Below, in pieces: positions 1 to 5,007 of a stretch of DNA of 8,824 nt. The stretch's first letter is position 1; the number at the start of each line of letters is the position of its first letter. This stretch comes from Bacillota bacterium (GTDB lineage: Bacteria; Bacillota; Clostridia; Lutisporales; Lutisporaceae). Below the pieces are notes generated by a model. The model was not told the origin of the DNA, ran no database searches, and saw only the letters and a list, made by a program, of their open reading frames with translations. Both the position numbers and the translations under genes were made by a program. Location of the stretch: the NCBI GenBank assembly GCA_023405875.1, contig JAEXXN010000468.1, forward strand, positions 1 to 8,824, in the 5' to 3' direction.

Positions 1-207
1 TAGTACGACCTTACCCGGTTCAATAACATCGACATTCACCTGTGTTTCTATTCCTATTTCGAGATCTGTTGCCGTAAGCTTCAGTTTTCCGTTTTTTGCA
101 TCAAAAAGTATTCCTTCAAGGATAGGAAGAGTGGTTTTTGAAGGAACAGCCTTCTGTACAATATTAATGCTTTCCAGGAGAGCGGATTTGGTAGTGATTA
201 TTTTCAT
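1..207 (-). CDS. dnaN: DNA polymerase III beta subunit (sliding clamp), 5' part only
   Basis: This is the first 69 codons of the beta clamp, read leftwards and cut by the window edge. The ring-shaped clamp tethers the replicative polymerase to DNA. The translation starts MKIITTKSALLESINIVQKA and continues through a LPILEGI segment and a TATDLEIGIET segment, which are typical of the first clamp domain. The ATG at 207-205 is preceded by GGAGG on the minus strand (plus 217-221), with nine bases between. Those nine bases are a perfect DnaA box, so translation start and initiator binding site overlap. It lies 228 bases downstream of dnaA in the same direction, the usual dnaA-dnaN pair. Identity is secure from the N-terminus and the position; the rest of the gene is not visible. 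Confidence 0.95.
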   Translation of the reverse strand, partial: MKIITTKSALLESINIVQKAVPSKTTLPILEGILFDAKNGKLKLTATDLEIGIETQVNVDVIEPGKVVL

Positions 208-216
208 TGTGGATAA
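208..216 (-). promoter_or_regulatory. Consensus DnaA box inside the dnaN translation start
   Basis: The minus strand reads TTATCCACA, the consensus DnaA binding site. It lies exactly between the GGAGG Shine-Dalgarno and the ATG of dnaN (minus strand GGAGGTTATCCACAATG). The match is seen directly. That DnaA bound here could block dnaN transcription elongation, or serve as an outer origin box, is inference. Confidence 0.8.
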
Positions 217-229
217 CCTCCAAAACTCA

Positions 230-256
230 TTTTTGATAAATATAATATAATAATTT
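230..256. other. AT-rich stretch, probable duplex unwinding element
   Basis: Twenty-six of these 27 bases are A or T (the only exception is the G at 235). It lies immediately on the dnaN side of the DnaA-trio block, where the B. subtilis unwinding region also lies. TAA triplets at 248-250 and 251-253 continue the trio register. A weak DnaA-box-like 9-mer, TTTTGATAA, is at 231-239. Assignment as the site of first strand opening rests on position and composition. Confidence 0.6.
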
Positions 257-287
257 TAGTAGTAATAGTAATAGGGGCTGTTGATAA
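257..287 (+). promoter_or_regulatory. Origin unwinding module: DnaA-trios, GC block, DnaA box
   Basis: Bases 257-274 read TAG TAG TAA TAG TAA TAG, that is six consecutive 3'-[G/A]AT-5' DnaA-trios without interruption. They are followed by GGGC (275-278) and then TGTTGATAA (279-287), the reverse complement of the DnaA box TTATCAACA. The order box, GC-rich spacer, trios, AT-rich DNA is that of the basal unwinding system described for B. subtilis. There, DnaA loaded at the box extends as a filament onto single-stranded trios. The strand polarity is also right: the trios lie on the strand complementary to the one carrying the forward box. B. subtilis uses two tandem boxes here; only one clear box is visible. 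Confidence 0.85.
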
Positions 288-302
288 GTGCAAAAGCCCC
301 TA
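272..302. repeat. Inverted repeat enclosing the unwinding DnaA box
   Basis: TAGGGGCT (272-279) is matched by AGCCCCTA (295-302), a perfect 8-bp inverted repeat with a 15-base loop. The left arm contains the last DnaA-trio and the GC block, and the loop contains nearly all of the DnaA box. In the dnaA-dnaN transcript it would form a G/C-rich hairpin, but no U-run follows, so it is not a typical terminator. It could act in the mRNA between dnaA and dnaN or as an origin DNA structure; neither is shown. Confidence 0.55.
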
Positions 303-399
303 AAACGGCTGCTGCACAAGGAAACCTGCTGTTTATATTCTGTGGAGTACTTTCATAAAATCTGTTGGTATAAAAGTATAACTAAAAAAGCTTAAAAAA

Positions 400-441
400 T
401 TATCAACAGATTATCAATAACATATCAACAGGATATCAACT
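400..441 (+). repeat. Four DnaA-box-like 9-mers at exact 11-bp spacing
   Basis: The 9-mers TTATCAACA (400-408), TTATCAATA (411-419), ATATCAACA (422-430) and ATATCAACT (433-441) start exactly 11 bases apart, all on the plus strand. The first is one base from the consensus TTATCCACA and the others two or more. The last overlaps the dnaA stop codon (436-438). Spacing of about one helical turn puts all sites on one DNA face, which would favour a cooperative DnaA array from a strong to weaker sites. Function as low-affinity sites is inferred. Confidence 0.7.
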
Positions 442-1767
442 TTCAATTTTGTTCCTCAGCTCTTCAATAACTGATTTCAACTGTATGTCTATCTTCATGT
501 CGGAAGAGATTTTTTCATAAGCGTGCATTATTGTAGTGTGGTCTCTTCCAAACTCCTCGCCTATCCTTGGAAGGGAAAGGTCGGTAAGCTCCCTGCAGAG
601 GTACATTGCAATCTGCCTTGGCAATACAATGGACTTGTTTCTTTTTTTGGCATTAAAATCCTCTATCTTCATAGTGTAGTACTGTCCTACAACATCCTTT
701 ATTGCAGCAGGAGTGACCAATTTAGGCTTTGAATTGGATATTATATCCTTAAGGGCCTCATTGGCCAGATCTTCATTTATTTCTCCGTTTGTAAGGGAGG
801 AATATGCAACAATCCTTATAAGTGCGCCTTCAAGCTCTCTTATATTTGATTGTATTTTTTTTGCGATTAAAAGCATAACATCATCGGAAATTGAAAGGTT
901 CTCCACCTTTGCCTTTTTCCTGAGTATTGCAATTCTCGTCTCAAGATCCGGAGGAGCTATGTCGGCTATAAGGCCCTGTTCAAATCTTGACCTGAGCCTG
1001 TCCTCAAGGGTAGGTATTTCCTTTGGCGGCCTGTCGCTGGATATAATTATCTGTTTATTGGCTTCATACAGTGAATTGAAGGTATGGAAAAACTCCTCCT
1101 GGGTTCTTTCCTTACCTGCAATGAACTGAATATCGTCTATAAGCAGTACGTCTACACTTCTGTACTTGTTTCGGAATTCGTTGTTCTTATCATCCCTGAT
1201 AGAGTTGATAAGCTCATTGGTAAAGGTTTCAGAGGATATATAAACTACCTTTGATTTGATATTCTGTTTTAAAATATAGTGTCCGATTGCATGCATGAGA
1301 TGCGTTTTGCCCAGTCCTACGCCTCCATAAATGAAAAGAGGATTATATGCCTTGGCCGGTGATTCTGCAACTGCTACTGAGGCTGCATGGGCAAGCCGGT
1401 TGCTGTTGCCTATAACAAAGGTATCGAAGGTATACTTGGGATTCAAAGAGGAATTGGCAGTTTCCTCAGAGATATTTCTTTCTATGGTCTCCCTCATTAT
1501 TGAAGCATAATTATCTTCAGTAGGTATTATGAACTTGATATCATAATATTCTGAAGAGACCTGTTTCAAAGCATTTTTAATAAGAGTGACATATCTTGCC
1601 TCAAGTATGCCCTTTGTGAAGTCATCAGGCACAGAGAATGCAATTATATTGTCCTTCATTGAAATTGGCTGTATTGCCTTTAACCAGGTGTTGAAGCTTA
1701 CCTCTGTCAACTCAACCTTTATTACGTCTAAAGTCTTCTCCCAGACTTCTGCTATATTAGAATACAT
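436..1767 (-). CDS. dnaA: Chromosomal replication initiator protein DnaA
   Basis: DnaA is the AAA+ initiator that binds DnaA boxes at oriC, melts the duplex and loads the helicase; it also regulates transcription. At 443 residues it has the usual Firmicute length. Domain I (about 1-80, with WEKTL and FNTWLK) is the self-interaction and helicase-contact domain. A short linker (about 81-108) follows. The AAA+ domain has Walker A GGVGLGKT at 148-155, Walker B LLIDDIQF at 208-215, sensor 1 ISSD at 242-245, the arginine-finger region DRLRSRF at 256-262 and sensor 2 IRELEGAL at 309-316. Domain IV carries the DNA-binding signature GRDHTTIMHAYEKI at 407-420. The ATG is preceded by AAGGAGG (plus 1774-1780, reverse) at six bases. 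The gene runs leftwards ahead of dnaN, with DnaA box clusters on both sides, which suggests autoregulation. I could not choose a convincing promoter. Confidence 0.98.
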   Translation of the reverse strand: MYSNIAEVWEKTLDVIKVELTEVSFNTWLKAIQPISMKDNIIAFSVPDDFTKGILEARYVTLIKNALKQVSSEYYDIKFIIPTEDNYASIMRETIERNISEETANSSLNPKYTFDTFVIGNSNRLAHAASVAVAESPAKAYNPLFIYGGVGLGKTHLMHAIGHYILKQNIKSKVVYISSETFTNELINSIRDDKNNEFRNKYRSVDVLLIDDIQFIAGKERTQEEFFHTFNSLYEANKQIIISSDRPPKEIPTLEDRLRSRFEQGLIADIAPPDLETRIAILRKKAKVENLSISDDVMLLIAKKIQSNIRELEGALIRIVAYSSLTNGEINEDLANEALKDIISNSKPKLVTPAAIKDVVGQYYTMKIEDFNAKKRNKSIVLPRQIAMYLCRELTDLSLPRIGEEFGRDHTTIMHAYEKISSDMKIDIQLKSVIEELRNKIES

Positions 1768-1846
1768 TTCCAGCCTCCTTAGCTATATATGTTTTACATT
1801 AAGTCTATATTTCAATACAAGGTACTTTAATTGACCCATTACTTAG

Positions 1847-1879
1847 TTAACACAACTTTCTTGTCTTTAAAAGTGTTAA
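1847..1879. repeat. Inverted repeat in the presumed dnaA leader
   Basis: TTAACAC (1847-1853) and GTGTTAA (1873-1879) form a perfect 7-bp inverted repeat with 19 bases between. As RNA, an alternative pairing adds CTTT/AAAG (1856-1859 with 1870-1873) with a small bulge. It lies about 80-110 bases upstream of the dnaA start, so it could be an operator or a leader hairpin. I do not recognise the motif, and chance is possible in AT-rich DNA. Confidence 0.35.
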
Positions 1880-1990
1880 TCAGCAATACATTGATTCAGT
1901 GTCTCCCATGACCAGGAAGGGATATAAGTTACCGGGCACTTGTAAAGCTACCTGGATAAATGATAGAACCGGACTATTTTGCAAAGCTGC

Positions 1991-2061
1991 TTATCAACAG
2001 GTTTATACACAGAGCCATACTCTTCAGGAAATAAACAGGCAATGAATAAAAATGTGTATAA
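1991..2061. promoter_or_regulatory. DnaA box group nearest to dnaA (three boxes)
   Basis: Forward boxes TTATCAACA (1991-1999) and TTATACACA (2003-2011) start 12 bases apart. A reverse TTATACACA follows at 2053-2061. Each differs from TTATCCACA at one base. A weaker reverse site, TCTGTATAA, is at 2076-2084. Being nearest to the dnaA leader, this group is the best candidate for autorepression of dnaA, which is an inference. Confidence 0.75.
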
Positions 2062-2101
2062 ATTGTTAATATAATTCTGTATAAAAAAATCATTCATAAG
2101 C

Positions 2102-2133
2102 TTATCAACAATAAAAAAATGTGCTTATCCACA
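2102..2133 (+). promoter_or_regulatory. DnaA box pair with one perfect consensus
   Basis: TTATCAACA (2102-2110) and the perfect TTATCCACA (2125-2133) are both on the plus strand and start 23 bases apart, about two helical turns. The consensus box is likely a high-affinity site. Confidence 0.8.
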
Positions 2134-2198
2134 TATACAATAGCTCAGATATCTGATTATTGACACTAAAGTATATATTAATACACAATCTTTAAGAG

Positions 2199-2257
2199 TT
2201 ATACACAAATTATACACAACTGTTGATAACTTTATAAATTATTTGGAGTTATACACA
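2199..2257. promoter_or_regulatory. Dense DnaA box cluster with 11-bp phasing
   Basis: Forward TTATACACA at 2199-2207 and 2210-2218, then reverse TTATCAACA at 2221-2229, start exactly 11 bases apart. A fourth box, TTATACACA, is at 2249-2257. The same 11-base phasing occurs in the dnaA-dnaN gap (400-441). This is the densest group in the upstream origin, so it probably nucleates a DnaA oligomer. Confidence 0.8.
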
Positions 2258-2311
2258 ATTATATAATTATAATAGCAAAACAGAAGCTCAAATTCAACAG
2301 AAATAAGATAT

Positions 2312-2352
2312 TTATCCACAATATGAGAGTTTTGTCCTACAATTTATCCACA
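2312..2352 (+). promoter_or_regulatory. Two perfect DnaA boxes on the rpmH side
   Basis: Perfect TTATCCACA sites at 2312-2320 and 2344-2352, same orientation, starting 32 bases apart (about three turns). They lie roughly 160-200 bases upstream of the rpmH promoter. They are probably the strongest sites of the upstream cluster; an effect on rpmH transcription is possible but not shown. Confidence 0.85.
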
Positions 2353-2508
2353 ACAGCTACAGCAAGGGATAAATGGATTGATACAAATCCACAAGGAAAT
2401 ATTTAATCAGAACTTAAATATTTCTGAAAAATGTTTTTCGTGAAATATATAGTTTTGCAAATTAGTACAAATAGCGGTAAAATGATTATTACTGGGACAA
2501 ATATTATA

Positions 2509-2537
2509 TTGACACGAACTATCAATGTCTATATAAT
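2509..2537 (+). promoter_or_regulatory. Consensus sigma-A promoter for rpmH
   Basis: TTGACA at 2509-2514 and TATAAT at 2532-2537 are both perfect matches, separated by the optimal 17 bases. Transcription should begin near 2544, leaving a leader of about 65 bases before rpmH. Such a strong promoter fits a ribosomal protein gene and would drive rpmH through jag. Confidence 0.9.
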
Positions 2538-2608
2538 TTTAATAGTAAAGTGGTGAAGTATGCTTTATTATATAAATGCATTAGTATAGAGGTTAGGGGG
2601 TGTGTACT

Positions 2609-2743
2609 ATGTTAATGACATATCAGCCAAAGAAGAGACAGCGTAAGAAGGTTCATGGTTTCAGACAAAGAATGAGCACTGCCAATGGCAGGGAAGTTCT
2701 CAGAAGAAGAAGATTAAAGGGTAGAAAAAGATTGACAGTATAA
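2609..2743 (+). CDS. rpmH: 50S ribosomal protein L34
   Basis: L34 is a very small, highly basic protein of the large ribosomal subunit. The 44-residue translation begins MLMTYQPKKRQRKKVHGFRQ and continues with RMSTANGREVLRRRR and a final LKGRKRLTV, matching the family along its full length. The ATG at 2609 has AGGGGG (2595-2600) eight bases upstream. A second in-frame ATG at 2615 gives MTYQPKK, the start used in many species, so the first two residues are uncertain. It is the first gene of the rightward unit beside oriC and is followed directly by a likely attenuator hairpin. Confidence 0.97.
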   Translation: MLMTYQPKKRQRKKVHGFRQRMSTANGREVLRRRRLKGRKRLTV

Positions 2744-2765
2744 GGCCGCAAACCGTGGCCTTTTT
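2742..2765 (+). terminator. Hairpin with U-run between rpmH and rnpA (attenuator)
   Basis: AAGGCCGC (2742-2749) pairs with GTGGCCTT (2755-2762), eight base pairs including one G-U, around a five-base loop. It overlaps a run of five Ts (2761-2765). It starts within the rpmH stop codon and ends 29 bases before rnpA. No obvious new promoter follows, so it probably lets only part of the transcription continue. That would give far more L34 than RNase P protein, which fits cellular need. Confidence 0.7.
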
Positions 2766-2793
2766 CTGTAGTCATTAATGATGGAGGCAGGGT

Positions 2794-3141
2794 ATGACCA
2801 CTCAGCTTAAGCTGAAGAAGAATTATGAATTCAAAAGGGTATATAATGAAGGAAGATATTATGTAGAAAAATATGTAGTATTGTATATGGTGATGAATAA
2901 TTCTGCCTCAAACAGGGTAGGTTTCTCTGTAAGCAAGAAGGTTGGAAACAGTGTTGTCAGAAATAAAGTGAAAAGACTTATGAAGGAAGTATACAGGCAT
3001 AATGCAGCGAATATCAAGCTGGGTTATGATATGGTTTTCACTGCAAGAGTGGGAAGCGGATCGGCCGCTTATTCGGACATTGGGAAGAACATTACATCAA
3101 TAATAAAAAAGGCCAAGCTTCAAAAAGTTGTTGAGGAATAG
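2794..3141 (+). CDS. rnpA: Ribonuclease P protein component
   Basis: RnpA is the small basic protein that binds the catalytic RNA of RNase P and helps it recognise pre-tRNA 5' leaders. The product is 115 residues, the normal family size. The opening LKKNYEFKRVYNEGR is the usual N-terminal helix region. The family signature spans about 42-68 (VGFSVSKKVGNSVVRNKVKR then LMKEVYR) and includes the RNA-binding RNxxKR core at 56-61. GGAGG at 2783-2787 lies six bases before the ATG. The gene follows rpmH after the hairpin and abuts yidD with no gap: its TAG (3139-3141) is directly followed by the yidD ATG, so coupled translation is likely. Confidence 0.96.
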   Translation: MTTQLKLKKNYEFKRVYNEGRYYVEKYVVLYMVMNNSASNRVGFSVSKKVGNSVVRNKVKRLMKEVYRHNAANIKLGYDMVFTARVGSGSAAYSDIGKNITSIIKKAKLQKVVEE

Positions 3142-3369
3142 ATGAAGAGAGTTTTCATTATTATTATAAAAGCATATCAGATACTGATCTCCCCATTATC
3201 CAGGGGAAAGTGCAGATTTATACCTACTTGCTCCAATTATGCTATAGAAGCTATCAACACGCATGGAGCCATATACGGGTTATATTTGTCCATAGGCCGT
3301 ATCCTGAGATGCAATCCTTTTAACCCTGGCGGATATGATCCTGTACCAGAAAAGAAAGAAAAACCTTAG
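3142..3369 (+). CDS. yidD: Membrane protein insertion efficiency factor YidD
   Basis: YidD is a small membrane-associated protein that assists YidC/Sec in inserting proteins. The 75-residue product has the family pattern: a hydrophobic N-terminus (FIIIIKAYQILISPL, 5-19), KCRFIPTCSNYA (23-34), HGAIYGLYL (41-49), and LRCNPFNPGGYDPVP (55-69). Cys24, Cys30 and Cys57 are the conserved cysteines. It starts directly after the rnpA stop. A GAGG just upstream, inside the end of rnpA, can serve as ribosome site, so expression is probably coupled. In most bacteria yidC follows closely; here a 165-base gap intervenes. Confidence 0.95.
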   Translation: MKRVFIIIIKAYQILISPLSRGKCRFIPTCSNYAIEAINTHGAIYGLYLSIGRILRCNPFNPGGYDPVPEKKEKP

Positions 3370-3534
3370 GGTTTGAATATAACGGGTCAATAGATGTCCT
3401 TCGTCTCTGCAGGCGGCGGGTATCGATTGATTTATTCACCAGGCGGTGAGAACATCTCCTGCCTTGAAACGCGCAGAGGTAAGAAAAATTTTCTACTGAT
3501 GAGTTATAATCACAGTATATAAGGGGGAAAAAAG
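3370..3534 (+). other. yidD-yidC gap with possible structured RNA or short leader frame
   Basis: The gap is visibly richer in G and C (about 3396-3480) than other gaps here. As RNA it can form one nested structure: an outer stem CUCUGC/GCAGAG (3405-3410 with 3473-3478), an 8-base bulge, AGGCGG pairing with UCCUGCCU (3411-3416 with 3459-3464), and an imperfect inner hairpin (3429-3456) capped by CACC-AGGC-GGUG. An alternative pairing AGAUGU/ACAUCU (3392-3397 with 3452-3457) competes with it. The same stretch has an open frame of 42 codons (ATG 3394, TAA 3520-3522), starting MSFVSAGGGYRLIYS, with only a weak GGGT upstream. I do not recognise it as a known riboswitch or protein. A leader controlling yidC is possible. 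Confidence 0.4.
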
Positions 3535-4257
3535 TTGTTAGATTTTATTGCCGGCCCTTTGGGATCTTTATTGAGATTGATATTTGATTTTGTAGGTGAT
3601 TACGGATACTCAATAATTATTTTCACTATATTGACCAAGCTGATATTATTGCCAATAAACATAAAACAAACAGAGTCTACCAAAAGAATGAATGAAATCA
3701 GCCCCAAGATGAAGGAGCTACAGGAAAAATACAAGAATGACAAGGAAAAGCTGAATCAGAAGCTTATGGAGCTGTATAAGGAGCATAATTATAATCCTGC
3801 TTCAGGCTGTCTGCCGGCACTTATTCAGATGCCCATTCTTTTTTCGTTGTTCTATGTAATCCAGGACCCGGTCAAATATGTTTTCCTTGACGCCAACGTT
3901 TATTCAGGAATTGCAAAAAATTTCTGGTGGCTTACCGACCTTGGAAAGAGTGAGATGTCAGCAACCCTGATCCACATTGCGGGTTTTGGAGTGCCTGTTC
4001 TGGCAGTGTTATCGGCAGCCACTACATATTATCAGATGAAGATGATAAGTCCGAAAAGCGCCAGCAATGATAAGGGAAAACCGGATCCGACACAGCAGAC
4101 GCAGAAGATGATGACAAATATGATGCCTATCATGTTCGGCTGGATAACTCTAAGTGTGCCTTCAGGTCTTGCTTTGTATTGGGTTGTTGGTAATATTTTC
4201 ACCATAATTCAGCAGTATTTTATGATGAAGCCTTCAGTAGAAAAAAAGGAGGTATAA
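3535..4257 (+). CDS. yidC: Membrane protein insertase YidC (Oxa1/SpoIIIJ family)
   Basis: YidC inserts and folds membrane proteins, alone or with SecYEG. The 240-residue product has the five-segment Gram-positive core: membrane segments at about 22-41, 91-111, 146-165, 194-207 and 209-226. A charged, probably coiled cytoplasmic loop lies at 44-86. Lys35 in the first segment matches the conserved positive charge of the hydrophilic groove. NPASGCLPALIQMPILFSLF (87-106) is the family signature. No lipobox cysteine is seen at the N-terminus, unlike B. subtilis SpoIIIJ. The start is TTG at 3535, seven bases after AAGGGGG (3521-3527). An in-frame TAA at 3520-3522 excludes a longer form, and no ATG fits. 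jag follows after six bases. Confidence 0.95.
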   Translation: MLDFIAGPLGSLLRLIFDFVGDYGYSIIIFTILTKLILLPINIKQTESTKRMNEISPKMKELQEKYKNDKEKLNQKLMELYKEHNYNPASGCLPALIQMPILFSLFYVIQDPVKYVFLDANVYSGIAKNFWWLTDLGKSEMSATLIHIAGFGVPVLAVLSAATTYYQMKMISPKSASNDKGKPDPTQQTQKMMTNMMPIMFGWITLSVPSGLALYWVVGNIFTIIQQYFMMKPSVEKKEV

Positions 4258-4263
4258 TAAATT

Positions 4264-4968
4264 ATGAAGATGGTAGAAAAATCGGCAAAAACTGTAGAAG
4301 ACGCAGTAAAGTCAGCACTGGAAGAATTGAAAGCTGATAGGGAAAATGTGGATATTGAAATTTTGGAGCAGCCCTCAAAAGGAATATTCGGATTACTGGG
4401 AGGCAAGCACGCCAGAGTAAGAGTATCCCTAAAAGAGGTAGAAGCCCCGGAGATAGTTAAAGAGACAGTAAAGGAACCGAAAAGAGAAAAAAAGGAGAAC
4501 CGGATACTGGACTATACTCTTGAAAAGGAAAAGGCCAAAAAGTTCCTGAGAGATGTTCTCCAGGCAATGGATATAAAAGCAGAGATCCGACTGAAGGATA
4601 CAAATGAAGGTTTATATATAAATCTGTCAGGGCCCAAAATGGGTATTATAATAGGAAGAAGAGGGCAGACACTGGATTCCCTTCAGTATCTCGTAAGCCT
4701 GGTAGTAAACAAGGATAAGGACAGAGACGGTTTCATAAAGGTTATCCTTGATACTGAGGACTACAGGAAGAAGAGGGAAGAGACCCTTCAGAGGCTGGCA
4801 AAAAGACTGGCGGAGAGAGTGCAGAAAACCGGCAAGAAGGTTGAGCTTGAGCCGATGAACCCGTATGAGAGAAGGATAATACATTATACCCTTCAGGAGT
4901 TTGAAGATATAACAACCTTCAGTGAAGGTGATGAACCGTACAGGAAGGTTATAATAGCACATAAATAG
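4264..4968 (+). CDS. jag: RNA-binding protein Jag/KhpB (EloR), KH-R3H
   Basis: Jag (KhpB, EloR) is a cytoplasmic RNA-binding protein tied to cell elongation and division in Gram-positive bacteria and almost always encoded after yidC. The 234-residue product has all three parts: a Jag_N domain (about 1-55, with the SKGIFGLLGGKHARVRV turn at 38-54), a charged linker (about 58-85), a KH domain whose GxxG loop is GRRG at 131-134, and an R3H domain with R203 and H207 in NPYERRIIH (199-207). AAGGAGG at 4246-4252, inside the end of yidC, is 11 bases from the ATG at 4264. An in-frame ATG at 4270 is also possible. A strong terminator follows. Confidence 0.95.
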   Translation: MKMVEKSAKTVEDAVKSALEELKADRENVDIEILEQPSKGIFGLLGGKHARVRVSLKEVEAPEIVKETVKEPKREKKENRILDYTLEKEKAKKFLRDVLQAMDIKAEIRLKDTNEGLYINLSGPKMGIIIGRRGQTLDSLQYLVSLVVNKDKDRDGFIKVILDTEDYRKKREETLQRLAKRLAERVQKTGKKVELEPMNPYERRIIHYTLQEFEDITTFSEGDEPYRKVIIAHK

Positions 4969-4974
4969 CAGCTG

Positions 4975-5006
4975 AGATCCGGTAAAATACCGGATCTTAT
5001 TATTTT
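4975..5006 (+). terminator. Strong intrinsic terminator after jag
   Basis: AGATCCGGTA (4975-4984) and TACCGGATCT (4988-4997) form a perfect 10-bp stem with a three-base AAA loop, followed by a T-rich tract. It starts six bases after the jag stop, ends the rpmH-jag unit and separates it from mnmE. Confidence 0.9.
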
Positions 5007-5007
5007 G

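Larger units (their letters stand above)
1768..2608. other. Replication origin, dnaA-upstream part (841 bases without a gene)
   Basis: This long gap separates the divergent dnaA and rpmH units. It holds eleven clear DnaA boxes between 1991 and 2352, AT-rich DNA from about 2395 to 2500, and the rpmH promoter at 2509-2537. With the dnaA-dnaN gap it forms a bipartite origin with dnaA in the middle, as in B. subtilis. Bases 1780-1990, the presumed dnaA leader, contain no box but have an inverted repeat (1847-1879) and a short direct repeat (1927-1955). Genes diverge from here on both sides, as expected at the replication start. No open frame here looks like a protein. Confidence 0.9.

Noticed and set aside
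265..293. Possible leftward promoter for dnaN (TTGCAC, 17 bases, TACTAT on the minus strand)
   Set aside because: Only three of six and four of six matches, and it lies entirely within the DnaA-trio module, whose own sequence explains these bases.
713..1129. 138-codon plus-strand open frame antisense to dnaA
   Set aside because: Shadow of dnaA: serine/leucine-rich composition, no ribosome site, and the opposite strand encodes a perfect AAA+ domain.
2397..2426. AAATATTT repeats and a weak CAGAA/TTCTG hairpin as a second unwinding element or terminator
   Set aside because: Short, AT-only matches without trios or an adjoining DnaA box; not distinguishable from chance.
3466..3502. Hammerhead ribozyme, suggested by GAAAC (3466-3470) and CTGATGAG (3496-3503)
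   Set aside because: The core strands are present but the flanking bases do not form the required stems in any of the three arrangements.
3505..3510. TATAAT just upstream of yidC as a promoter
   Set aside because: No acceptable -35 hexamer at 16-18 bases and no extended -10 TG; AT-rich DNA gives such matches by chance.
3394..3522. Annotating the 42-codon frame as a gene
   Set aside because: Weak ribosome site, no recognisable motif and rare codons for this genome (CGA, CGC); kept as a finding, not a CDS.
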